Assembly (NCBI GenBank): GCA_030141605.1
Contig: JAQGDQ010000003.1
Coordinates: forward strand, 2,871,501-2,935,500
Source: Tubiluchus corallicola
Taxonomy: Eukaryota; Priapulida; Priapulimorpha; Priapulimorphida; Tubiluchidae
Direction: 5' to 3'
DNA: 64,000 nt
A program made the position numbers and the translations under genes. The notes below the pieces were generated by a model, which saw only the letters and a list, made by a program, of their open reading frames with translations, was not told the origin of the DNA and did not search any database. This document shows positions 30,001 through 39,200 of this stretch, piece by piece (position 1 is the first letter of the stretch; each line of letters begins with the position of its first letter).

Positions 30001-30319
30001 AATTTAAGCTAGACCTAAGGACAGTGTTACAATGAGGAGAAATAATGTGGCTTATCAATATTAACATAAATCAGTCTTAATGCTGTATGTAGAATAAGGA
30101 TTTTTCTGTAGCGTATTTCAGCATTTAACTTAAGCCTAACCAATCTTTACGTTTAGACTAACCTGGGATAAAATTAAAAAACCTGCTCTTGGCAGCATCA
30201 CGATATCTTTTAAGCTCTGGATTACTGCTGCTACTAAATCCCTTCTTTATTTTTTTAACTTTATTCTTGTTAAATTTTGAAACACGTTTTACACGTGCTT
30301 TACAATGCTTCGACACCAT
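3094..30319 (-). CDS. RRP12: RRP12-like protein, complete, 31 exons
   Basis: RRP12 is a nucleolar/nuclear HEAT-repeat protein needed for maturation and export of both ribosomal subunits. Coding exons, 5' to 3' on the minus strand: 30319-30163, 28967-28768, 28577-28494, 28034-27958, 25822-25717, 22710-22594, 21932-21794, 20915-20788, 19068-18970, 18161-17958, 17805-17626, 17440-17262, 16001-15880, 14434-14319, 14089-13978, 13867-13710, 13430-13363, 12955-12862, 12466-12308, 11931-11851, 11518-11404, 10780-10673, 9527-9370, 9241-9150, 6969-6808, 6470-6286, 6204-6085, 5500-5378, 4629-4538, 4353-4271, 3187-3094. Phases agree at all 30 joins and the sum is 3912 nt, or 1303 residues, against about 1297 for the human protein. 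Visible family blocks are the N-terminal [33 protein letters not shown], the NUC173 region at about residues 340-600 ([14 protein letters not shown]), [27 protein letters not shown], an acidic C-terminal stretch, [12 protein letters not shown], and a basic tail. One intron uses a GC donor. Confidence 0.97.
3440..3680 (+). pseudogene. hAT transposase C-terminal dimerisation-domain fragment
   Basis: In RRP12's last intron, on the opposite strand, translation gives a recognisable hAT family C-terminal block. [20 protein letters not shown] is followed by [15 protein letters not shown], and after a stop codon the same tract resumes with [13 protein letters not shown]. The family pattern is a small-residue run, then [18 protein letters not shown], as in ZMYM1-like hAT transposases. 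Key residues are partly lost (ERSF has become EQSF) and a stop interrupts the frame. No catalytic domain or terminal repeats were found nearby, so this is a dead fragment. Confidence 0.75.
6205..6285 (-). other. RRP12: GC-AG intron of RRP12
   Basis: This is the 81-bp intron between RRP12 exons 26 and 27. The upstream exon ends in ATTTTAG and the intron opens with GCGAGT instead of GT. The acceptor is a normal TTTTTTAG. This join is the only one that keeps the phase (G plus CA gives Ala) and restores the conserved order FLDPG..ILATQPG..HGFK. The only nearby GT would shift the frame. GC donors with a strong AG|GCxAGT context are a known minor class of introns. Confidence 0.85.
7211..8214. mobile_element. 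hAT-like non-autonomous element
   Basis: The ends are inverted: TTAGTGGTGGGCAAT on the left, and a right end reading ATTAGTGGGCGTAAT on the opposite strand. The TAGTGGTGGGCA motif is typical of hAT termini. Both ends continue into degenerate inverted runs of AATTGATTAC type. Flanking octamers GGTAAGCA (7203-7210) and GACAAGCA (8215-8222) match at 6 of 8 positions, as expected for an old target duplication. No transposase frame remains. It sits in the long RRP12 intron between exons 24 and 25. Confidence 0.55.
15545..15740 (+). repeat. Purine-rich degenerate GACAAGATAGG-type simple repeat
   Basis: An almost purine-only tract on the plus strand, made of loosely repeated 5-bp units such as GACAA, GATAA, GGACA and GTGAA. 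It lies in an RRP12 intron. It looks like a decayed simple repeat and has no gene content. Confidence 0.6.
16488..16565 (+). mobile_element. Truncated end of the Tigger-like element family
   Basis: About 75 bp match the left end of the element at 24418-25370. Both start right after a TA with CAGTAxGxGCCACTTAATA, then share ACTCACTTTGGGAT and CAATTAACC. No matching right terminus was seen downstream, so this copy is truncated or its other end has decayed. It lies in the RRP12 intron between exons 12 and 13. Confidence 0.6.
23330..25512 (+). mobile_element. Decayed non-LTR retrotransposon (CR1/Jockey-like LINE), interrupted
   Basis: Broken plus-strand frames recall the reverse transcriptase of CR1/Jockey-group LINEs. 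In order these are a DAG..I region ahead of the domain, [10 protein letters not shown] at about 23850, [11 protein letters not shown] (from a family FIDLSKAFDT) at about 23980, [10 protein letters not shown], and a region resembling LYINDI..NCS, then [18 protein letters not shown]-type sequence at 24210-24320. Many stops and frameshifts show it is dead. The 3' end resumes after the inserted element at 25371 and finishes in AAATAAATATTC plus TCTTA repeats at about 25490-25512, a typical LINE tail. It occupies the RRP12 intron between exons 5 and 6. Confidence 0.75.
24418..25370. mobile_element. Tigger/pogo-like non-autonomous DNA transposon nested in a LINE
   Basis: The left end reads CAGTAGGCGCCACTTAATAG. 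The right end is its inverted copy with two or three changes (GGCGCCTACTG at 25360-25370). TA dinucleotides flank both ends (24416-24417 and 25371-25372), the target duplication of Tc1/mariner/pogo elements. A second, subterminal inverted motif of the AATTAACC type occurs at both ends. No transposase was recognised in the 953 bp. The element splits a LINE 3' region, so it inserted later than the LINE. Confidence 0.8.
29301..29443 (+). repeat. G/T-only low-complexity tract with G-quadruplex potential
   Basis: About 140 bp that are almost entirely G and T on the plus strand, with several runs of three to six G (for example GGGGTTTGGGGTTTG at about 29314). It lies in RRP12 intron 1. The matching minus-strand frame is only Pro/Thr/Lys low complexity and is not a gene. 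It may be a real guanine-rich structure or a local assembly or sequencing problem. Confidence 0.6.
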
Positions 30320-30590
30320 TATAAGTTAAACGAGAATCGAAGACAGTTGGGAACTTAGTAGCTCATGACGGGGAACGCCAGGGAGCCGAGTAAAAAGCCC
30401 TTCATAATAATGAACATCTATGAAGTGCTCGGTGAGGTCTACTTTGCGTACTTCGCGTGGAGCGCACAGGATCATGGGTAAAATGATGTTATTCGACGTG
30501 TAAACAAACCCGCGTGGCAAATTACATTATCGTCAGTTTCAACAACAATTTTAATGGTGTAGAGTGCTGCTACTAATAAAAATGGTAAGA
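30320..30590 (-). promoter_or_regulatory. RRP12: RRP12 5' region, possibly bidirectional
   Basis: This is the stretch just upstream of the RRP12 start codon and is richer in CpG than its surroundings. It contains the 41-bp module at 30429-30469 that recurs inverted at 34453-34493. No TATA box is evident at a fitting distance. On the plus strand, at 30580-30587, an ATG runs straight into GTAAGA, a good splice donor. A divergent transcript may therefore start here, though no transcript evidence is available. Confidence 0.5.
30429..30469 (-). repeat. 41-bp module, copy 1 (inverted partner at 34453-34493)
   Basis: Read on the minus strand it begins CTGTGCGCTC, contains GAAGTACGCAAAGTAGACC and ends CACCGA. 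It matches the plus-strand sequence at 34453-34493 at 39 of 41 positions. This copy lies about 110 bp upstream of the RRP12 start. Flanking sequence is only weakly related, so this is a short conserved module or the inner part of long terminal repeats. Confidence 0.8.
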
Positions 30591-31721
30591 AATTGTAGCT
30601 GTAAACTAGTTGACAAACTTTCTGACAAGTAGAAACTGAGTTTTACAAATCTCAGTTTGGAACGCTATTCAGTAAACTAAAATGCATTAGTATTTTTTAT
30701 ATATATGAAAGCTGAATAAGGAAACTTGTAAAAGACTCACACTATTATTTAATTCATATTATTTTTTTAATTTGCTATATCGGGTTCATTTTTATTAGCT
30801 TTGTTTATTGTAAATATATACAGATTAGTACTAACTATAGTAGTAACTTTTTCAGGAATATACTAAGTGGTCCACTCACACAGCTTGGGTGGCATCAGTC
30901 ATTTAATTTTATAGAAGGAAGAACAGCATGAAATAGTGGACATATTGCCAACAGGAATATCCATTGACAAAATTGGACAACCTTGAAGCTGAAGAGTGTT
31001 GAGAGAGGAAATTTACTTTTTACTGTACATAAAACATAAGTAGACATTGACAAGCTGCAAGCATCGACTTAGCATTATTGTAATTCAAGAGCTGTGTTAC
31101 TGTTGTGGCAAACTGATATGGTTGCAATTTTAACATGTGTAATATGAAGTCTGCTTTAGCTGTTCGTATTGTAAATGCTTGTCCAATTATATGCGTAAAT
31201 CAAACACTGTGACATATAATAGCAGTATTAACTAAAATCGTCATAAGGATTTGAAATTTGGCTCCCCTGATTTACATGTCAACATGTGTGCAAAAGCTAG
31301 TTTAAAATGTTTGTGTTTCCAAGCATATATCAATATATATATATATATATATAAATTAAGCAACAGTCAATTCGACATTGTTTGCAACTTTTTGTATTTC
31401 AGAATAGCAGTGACAACAAGCATATTTAGAACAACATACAACTAAAAACTAACAACTCACAAACTGCAATAGCCTAAGTAACTCACTAATGATTCCACAT
31501 GCATAGCAAACATGCATTAGCATTCCAGCTACATAAGTATTGGCAGCAGTTATTATAAAATGTGTGCGATCCATTATAAAATATTTTAGAGGCTACCAGC
31601 AATAACACAGATAAACAAGACAGCAAGTGTAGTATTCCTTTGTGTGCTGCTTTGTAAATACACCAATAACTGCTGGTTTTACTAGTCTACTAGAACATGT
31701 ATACAAGAAACTGCATTACAG

Positions 31722-31994
31722 ATAGCTGAAAAATATCTGAGAAATGAAATAATCATGAGCCATTTATCTTTTGTGTGGAAAAGAATTGTGAACTTGCAAA
31801 AACATATGTTAACTCTCTCTGCTATTTTCTTATGTGAGGAAAAACTTTTCATTAGTAAGGGTCAGTATAACAGTAAAAATTTCACAACTGCATTGTGTGC
31901 ACAACGTCATTTAAAATCGAAGGCCACAAAATTATTCGTGAATAAGAGTGAGCTGCCAAAAACTGCTCTTAATAAACTAAGACAACAGAAATAG
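31722..31994 (+). CDS. Candidate terminal coding exon of an unrecognised gene
   Basis: A 90-codon open stretch begins exactly after a good acceptor (CTGCATTACAG) and ends in TAG. The protein starts IAEKYLRNEI and contains KRIVNLQKHML, LFISKGQYNSKNF and a basic end NKLRQQK. It looks helical and ordinary in composition, not low-complexity. A polyadenylation signal AATAAA lies at 32074-32079. I do not recognise the family. Upstream exons could not be traced; the ATG|GTAAGA at about 30582 is one possible first exon. It would be divergent from RRP12. A chance open frame or an old transposon exon remains possible. Confidence 0.4.
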   Translation: MAEKYLRNEIIMSHLSFVWKRIVNLQKHMLTLSAIFLCEEKLFISKGQYNSKNFTTALCAQRHLKSKATKLFVNKSELPKTALNKLRQQK

Positions 31995-32171
31995 TGGCAC
32001 ACTTTTGCAAACAGCAAAAACAAATGCTTCTTTATTCAAGACTTTTGGCAGCTCTAATGTAATCAGTCAACTAAATAAATGTGATTAAAGTATCATTACA
32101 TGTTAATTGACTTGCAGTAAGTTAGTTAGAAGCAAGTTAAATTGCAGAAGTTTGTGAAAGTTAATAAGCGA

Positions 32172-32349
32172 TACATTAATGATACACAGATTATGATGTT
32201 AATAAATTATAATCATCTGTAATACATCAACCTAAAAATGTCTACAATGAAAATGTATGGTACATTAATGATACACAGATTATGATGTTAATAAATTATA
32301 ATCATCTGTAATACATCAACCTAAAAATGTCTACAATGAAAATGTATGG
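32172..32349 (+). repeat. Two perfect 89-bp tandem copies
   Basis: Two head-to-tail copies, 32172-32260 and 32261-32349, appear identical. Each contains an imperfect palindrome running from CAGATTATGAT to ATAATCATCTG. Such identity suggests a very recent duplication or an assembly artefact. It lies just beyond the 3' end of the SWIM-type pseudogene. Confidence 0.85.
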
Positions 32350-32446
32350 TACTACACTGAAGCACACAACACACACTAAACTGTGCAAATAAAAAATCAA
32401 ATACGAAATTGTATAAGCACCTGTGAGTCACATTCATCAGGAACTA

Positions 32447-34382
32447 CTAGTTTTTGTAATGAGGCCTTCTCAGTTTAGGCAAATGAGTCTGGGAATGGCA
32501 CCTGAACATCTGTAGTTTTCCTGCACATGGAGAGTGGTGGCTTGTAGAAATTTTTAGGGAGTCCGCTCTCTCTCCAACTCGTCCCGAAGCTGGATGCTTG
32601 GACTTGTGCATTGGCAGTGGAACAGGTAAGCTCTGGTCAAGCCTTGCTTTCTTTCTTGCAGGACAAGCACTTTCTAACTCTAAGGTCAAACCATTGTCTT
32701 TCTTCACCAGTTTTGTGGCTTCCTCAAGACATTCGTCTACTAAAGCTGTCCAATTTCTAAACTGATCTGGGTCAGCATCCTTGCTGAATTTGTAAGTCAG
32801 GTCAATTACCTGTTTCAAAGTGGACCTTGCTGATATCAGATGGTTTTTGAATTGGCCATGCCTCAATGGTAATTCAGCAATTTAAAAGTTTGCCGCCCCA
32901 TCTGGTTCATCTTCTATTTCGCTGCTATCAGACACCTCATGGTACTCTCTCTTGAATGAAACATGGTCATCTGGAACTCCATGAGTGCTCTGTTCATCTT
33001 GAGGTTGAAATTTGACAGTGCCGTCTATGAGCTCCCAATCCAAGTTCAGAACAGGATGTTCCCTATAGAGGCTGCTAATGTCCTCCCAACCGAAACCTAC
33101 ATTTGCCTTGATGATGGCGAAAAAATGCTTGCACAGCATTCTCGAATGTTGGAATGAAGGGCAAGAGCAAGAACAGCACTCATCACCATTACCAAATTTT
33201 ACGGTATAAATAGTGGAGGCATCTTGTTCGCTGGAGACATTGAACGTCTTATGTCCAATTACTGTAACTGAGGCTACCTAAAAATATGAAACAGTAAGTA
33301 CTTAACCTGAAAATACAAGGCATTATAGCAGCAAATGGTGCCTATTGAAGATTTACTTATACAGAACTACGTGTATTGTATCGCTAACCTGTACAGAAAG
33401 CACATTACATCAACAACATCATGTATTGCAATATATTGCCGAACACTAAGAAATGTGATGTAATACTTATAAACTGAAATCCATTATTGGGTCAGTCTCA
33501 TCTTTACAGCCCTCAGCAGCCTCTACAGATGAGGAGCAGGGCCTGAAGAAACTGAGGTGAGTTGGGTTGATTTCCCCTAACATTCTCTCAACATTGACTT
33601 GATCAATTTTTGCAAAACGGCATTTAAGTTTATACTTGGTAATTAAATTAGTCAAGTCCTTTGCATGTGGAAAGTACCTGTAATGACAGAGAATTTTATT
33701 AAGTACACATAGTGCCTTGACATACGGTGGTATCTTATCCAAACAGGCTGTGTTAGGGTTTGTATCAAGATGTACAAATTTTACAGATAGGTTTGTTATG
33801 GAAAAGATGTATCACGCAGTAAATATAAACTCTTGATATTTTATATATTTTTCAATCTCATTGGTGATTTTCAAAAATTTCAGTTTAATATGCAGTATCA
33901 TATCATGTCATAGTAGTTTTTCATATCATATGCAGTGTTTATGAATATAGGCCCCTGAATGACTATTAATATAGTAGTATTAGTACTATTAAGTATTATA
34001 ACAGAATTCAGACAACAAAACTCAAGACTCTGCATAATTCGATTCTCTGTAATTCAGAATATCTTTCATCTCAGACAGATTCAATAGTAAAGACTTCTTT
34101 CTTTATATCTTTATGCTTAAAGCTATTTAGGCCAACACTGCCTTTCTTTTCAAAATATTTTACTAATTATTATTAACATATAATTTGCAAACGCCTGCCA
34201 TGTGCCACAACTTACTTGGCTATGACACTATTGTACTCCAAGACTATAGACACTTACCGACGTCATCGCTTCTGCTGCGACTCAACTACATAATGAGTTG
34301 TAATATCCAATTCATGTTGTTTGATCACTCGAACGCAATCATTCACATCGGATACTACAACAGTCTTGTATGCAGCAACCAT
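32447..34382 (-). pseudogene. SWIM-zinc-finger/CARF-like gene, Mutator-related, broken
   Basis: Three minus-strand pieces are seen. Exon A (34382-34258) starts with ATG, includes CVRVIKQHELDITTHYVV and ends at a GTAAGT donor. Exon B starts at 33677 after TTACAG, with YFPHAKDLTNLITKYKLKC, then NVERMLG and FFRPCS, as in CARF-like N-terminal modules. Exon C starts at 33277 after TTTTTAG and carries a SWIM motif, CSCPSFQHSRMLCKHFF (C-x-C-x10-C-x-H). A and B join in phase. An in-frame TGA lies three codons before the donor of A. A TAA at 32884-32882 splits exon C; the same frame then continues to 32447 and ends in a family-like basic tail (SGRVGERADSLK). No DDE/MULE transposase core was found between B and C. 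SWIM fingers of this kind occur in Mutator-like transposases and their domesticated relatives. I infer a decayed element-derived gene. Confidence 0.65.
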
Positions 34383-34452
34383 TTTCTGTTCTTGGTTGAA
34401 TTTCGCGCGTACCCATAGTCCTGTGCGCAAAATCCGAATCATGCCCACAATT

Positions 34453-34493
34453 CTGTGCGCTCAAGGCGAAGTACGCAAAGTAGACCTCACCGA
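34453..34493 (+). repeat. 41-bp module, copy 2
   Basis: Plus-strand copy of the module described at 30429-30469 (39 of 41 identical), 71 bp outside the ATG of the SWIM-type pseudogene. A third partial occurrence of its neighbour motif, CCCATAGTCCTGTGCGC, lies at 34412-34428 and resembles CCCATGATCCTGTGCGC on the minus strand at about 30462-30478. The two copies bracket the pseudogene in inverted orientation. Confidence 0.75.
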
Positions 34494-35200
34494 AGTGCTC
34501 AGTGCGAGCAGTGAGCAACCAACAAGATTTGTAAAAAAGTTAACACCCGATTCGGCTAGCAGTGATGCCCTATTTAGCAAGTTTGACCAGACATATCTTT
34601 TTTGTACTACGACATTAATAATTACTTAATCATACAAGGAATTTCAGGTTAATTGCAATTACACTGTTATTTTTGCTTCATAGAAATCATTATTAATCCT
34701 ATATCAATATCTTATCGAATTAAACATCTACAATCACTAAGCTATTTAAAGTAACATTATACATTTCACATTATTCACAATGCACAGCAGTTTTAATTCA
34801 TTGTGACAAACGTAAGATGCCCAGTTGGATAATTAATGTGTGATTATTGAAAGCTACTCTTACTAAATGTTAGGCAACTATAATGCCTATTACTTTGTGA
34901 ATAAGCTTTCTTTGGATGTAGTTCAAGTTGGCAAGTCAAAGCAACGGTGAAAGAGTGATTGACATCATGAGAATTGATTGAGAGACCCAGAGTTAGTGGC
35001 AGAAATAAAAAGCATGCTAGGATCTAACTGTGCTGCAACCATAAAGTTGCTTCACAGCGTAGCAGACGAAAAACACCGATTAAACATTACAGAAATCTAG
35101 ATCGGGAATTTGACTCAAAGTACATTATAATGATACTACATCGATATACGTATAAAGAAATGATGCCTTGATGATACTTTGCATTTAGCATGTATTATAA

Positions 35201-35261
<61 letters not shown>

Positions 35262-35874
35262 GCCATGAACTCAAAAGATGAACATAATAATTTGTTGAAG
35301 CTATGTGTGTGTGTACGCGTGTGTTTGTGTGTGTGTACATTATTTCACAAAACATCATTAAAACCTTTATGAAACATTTTTGAGGCACTGTAAAACAGCA
35401 TTTTTGAGACAATTAAAATGTTGCAAAAATAAGTGTGTTAATTTATTGCATTTCACTAGACACCAAGCCCGCCTCAAACACTTTGATTTGTAGAGTGGAA
35501 ATCCTAGAAGTCAGAGTGGAGGCTAAATTGATTTAAGTTATTAACCTCGTTCATCAGTATACGTAAGACAAGTTAATGGGAGTTGTGAAACATCTGCAAG
35601 ATTCATTGGAGGATTCTCAATTCGATTGATCTTTTTGAGCCTCTGATTTTATCCATGCATGCACAAGATACATAAAGCATTCACCCTAAATATTGAGGCA
35701 TGATGCATTATGCATTCTTTATTGATTCGGCAATTATACTTGAATGTGATAGTTGTTTTGTGCTCGTTGCTTTTGTACGTCTAGCCATAGGTTGTGTAAC
35801 TTATTCGTACACACTACCAGTATAACTATCTTGTTCCACATATCCTTTTAATAAATTCTGCTTTATGCCGAAAG
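34494..35874. other. Intergenic, no gene seen; TA microsatellite
   Basis: No supported coding exon. The stretch contains a (TA)n tract of about 57 bp at 35204-35260, followed by a GT/TG-rich patch at about 35305-35338. The short open frames across these tracts are low-complexity products. Confidence 0.6.
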
Positions 35875-36285
35875 TAGGGGTGGGCATTCTCTACCAGAAA
35901 GTGAATTCGAATGGAACCGAATTTGACTTTCAAATTCTAATCAAACCGAACTCCAATCTTTCGAATTCGAACCGAATTCAAATTGAGATTGAAAGATTTT
36001 CGAACAAGTTTTCGAACCATCAGTAAAAATTAGTCTTATAAAGATTATGCATATTACTCGATTTTGTTCTGCAATAAGATGACTAGTAATTTGTTTAAAG
36101 TTGTGCGCAGAAATCACAGGTAAGTTATACTAATTGTACGATGTTTCAATCGTTTTAATGATAAGGAACATTAGGTGATTGAGGTGCAGAATTATTCGAA
36201 TCTATAGTTTTAGGTTCGAATCGAGTTCGAACTAAAAAAATCGTTCGAATCGAATTCAAACACGATCGTTCAATGCTCATCCTTA
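35875..36285. mobile_element. hAT-type MITE with 8-bp target-site duplication
   Basis: The octamer GCCGAAAG flanks the element on both sides, exactly (35867-35874 and 36286-36293). The left terminus is TAGGGGTGGGCATT, and the right end on the opposite strand reads TAAGGATGAGCATT, matching at 11 of 14 positions. Inside are repeated TTCGAATTCGAA-type palindromic stretches. The 8-bp duplication and the AGGGGTGGGC terminus are hallmarks of the hAT superfamily. At 411 bp with no frame, it is non-autonomous. Confidence 0.88.
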
Positions 36286-39200
36286 GCCGAAAGACAGCAA
36301 AAGTTTGACCAAGAGAAAAATGTTGATGGGAAATAATGATCATCACTAAATCACTCGAAAATTATTATTCTGTTGCAAGCTAAATTATTATAGCATTATA
36401 TAATTTTTAGCGGGAATAACTGCATTGCAGCGTCTTAGGCTACATCACGAATTTGAACGTGTACTTGTTTAAGAATCAACGGACATTGCATCGTTTGGTT
36501 TGCCGCCATTTCCTTTTTCGACGTTCGTTAGTTTCCACATTGGGCGTTTAATTTTCAAGGACAAAGGTTAATAGGAAAACAAAGGTTAACTCTGCATGCA
36601 CTTTCATGGTAAATATTGTTTACTTATTTTACTGAAATTTATGCTTAAGGATTTTATCTGTAAAGAAATTGCCGGTAGGCTAGTTAAAATAGTTTAAATT
36701 CGTATACCCACTTTTTAATTTTATAAATTGTTGCATCATTGCGTGCCTTAGGCCTAGAAACTAACGTGATGTTTTAACTATTGCTGTTGTATTAGCTTGT
36801 GATAAATCTTCTTTTGGCTTGTAACCGGGTTAGGCCATTTCAGAGCAGGGTGGGCAGTTAGCATTTTTGCTGCCAGAAATTGAGATAGGCAGCTAAAAAA
36901 TCTGCCTGTACCCATTTGTTCAGTGTGTAGTGAATCCTATATAGTTTAATTTTGTACAACAACTTGACAACATTACATAGATAAGGCTTCTTCTGCCTAA
37001 TTTTTACTTAAGTGTAAATTCGTCATTTAAGTCAGTTTCATAAGAACTCCAGATGACAAAGTTTTTATTTTTCTGCTGTTATGTTGTCAGGACACGCATA
37101 TCTAGGTACCATTACTATATATGCTTGTGGCTGATAAATAAATATATCCAGTAGCATCATAAGAATTGAATACAGTAGAGCTTTTAATATGTAAAAAAAT
37201 CAACCACCTTATTGAGTTATGGATAAGAATGTATTGAAATACTAGCCGCATACATTTTACTCAAATATATATGTCCTTTATCTGTTTTTCTTTGTATTTT
37301 TTCCTTCTTAAAATAGTTCGGTCAGTGCACAAGTAAGCAGAGCAGTTCAAATCTGGTATGTGCCAGCGATAATGACATTGACATGGTGATCATTGTAATG
37401 CGCGAGTAAAAACTTTGCATTTAGACATCTAGGTTTTATCCAACAGTTAAATTCAAATTTAAGGATTTTAAGCGACAGTGCAAACATTACAATTTTGCAT
37501 AAGTGCCAGAGCATCACTAACGTACATTGACTCAGAAAAGATGCAAAGTTTCGTTAATACCGAGAAGTAGTAAACATGGCAAGCTTAGTAAGTAAGTAAG
37601 TTTTTTGTCGCCTTATTACAATATGTTCAGCACAAGAATCAGTGATGTTAATTAAATAAAAACAAAATAACTTTGTGATTAATAAATTATAATCACAGTG
37701 TTATTTTGAAAAGCAGGAGTAGAATCATTTTATCTCAGTGCAAGGCCCAATCAAGAACTTGTGAAGAGAATAGGTATGGCACGAAGATTTAATTTCCAAA
37801 ATTGAATCAAATCCGAATCTCACATTTTTGCAGTTTGCGAAACCAAACCAAATCTGAATTTTTAATCTTCTTAATTTTCTATATCAGATTGAATCCAAGT
37901 CCTTTAATTTGATGCCAGTCAGGTTTTTCATCTTAGGATAAGTGCAGTGTTTGTTGCAATGGATGTTAATAGTTATGATGAAACATAAAGGTTTTGCTAT
38001 ACTCAGTAAAATTTCTGAGTTCAGATTTAGTTTTTGGGTTAGTTTATGTTTAGCTTGCTTTGTTCTTTGTACTTAGAATTAAGAGAAACTTTAGCATATT
38101 TTGTTACTGCTTTCTTATTTAAACTTCGTTAGTAAATTTTAGAAATTAAAGAAATTAAACACAACACATGTGTAAGATATCGTGACGTATCGTCTGTGTT
38201 CAAAACAAAGCTGGTTTAGAAGCAGCATAACCGAAATCCTGTGCAAGTTAAGTCATTATATTCCTAGTCAGTCGGTTGTTGATTTGACATATAATTTGTG
38301 TGGTGCACAACTTTTGCGGAAAGGGCTTTAAGCTCCTCAAAAAGATACATGGACTGTGATGTCATATCGCATCCCAAATATTTTTTTTAATTTTTCCACT
38401 TTAAAGACATGCCACAAGACAAAATTGGTCTTTGAAAAGTGAGCTCATGGTCTAAATCATAGACTTGCTTTCCTTCTTCGGTCCTCATTAGGCTTCTGCA
38501 ATTTAGGTAATTATTTCTTCAACAAATAGTTATCAAAACACTTTGCTTCACCAAAAAAATTATATTGGTGTTTAAAAAACAAGAGAAATCAGAATGTAAT
38601 AGGCTTGAAAGATGTCTGTAGTTTTTTTTATACTGTAACTGCATAGTTAGACCTAAGACTAGCACTCGATTTTTAATTTTTTAGGATGTTGTAAACCATC
38701 GCATCTGGTGCACACATCACATATGTGTTTCTAACATGGCTTCGTAAGCCATTGTTATGGCTGAGTCAGCCATAGCCCAGTCCTCCACAGAGAGGTGGGT
38801 CTGTGCAGAGTACGGGATGAATGTCCATCGTATTCTTTTAACCACAAACAAACTTACCATAGCTTAAGGAGAAAAATTGCGTATTGCTACTTTTTGAAAT
38901 AATTTGGTAAGTATTGGAATATTTTGATTCTTTGAATGTTTTAATGCTAGATCTATTGTTAGATTTACTTTAGTTATGAAACAGTACATTGGTATATCAA
39001 CTTCTCACTTTCTGCTTTCTCATATCTCACCAGACTTCAGTTGTCTGGATATCAGTTCTAATGTAGCAATTGGTACCGAATGGATACTTCTCTCTTTACT
39101 TTTGTAATTTTTTCCTAGGTCAGTTCTCTATATACGTTCTCCCCAGTTTGGTCAAGTTAAGAGATGTAGAGGGTAAAATTTTATTGAGTTTACAAAAAAA

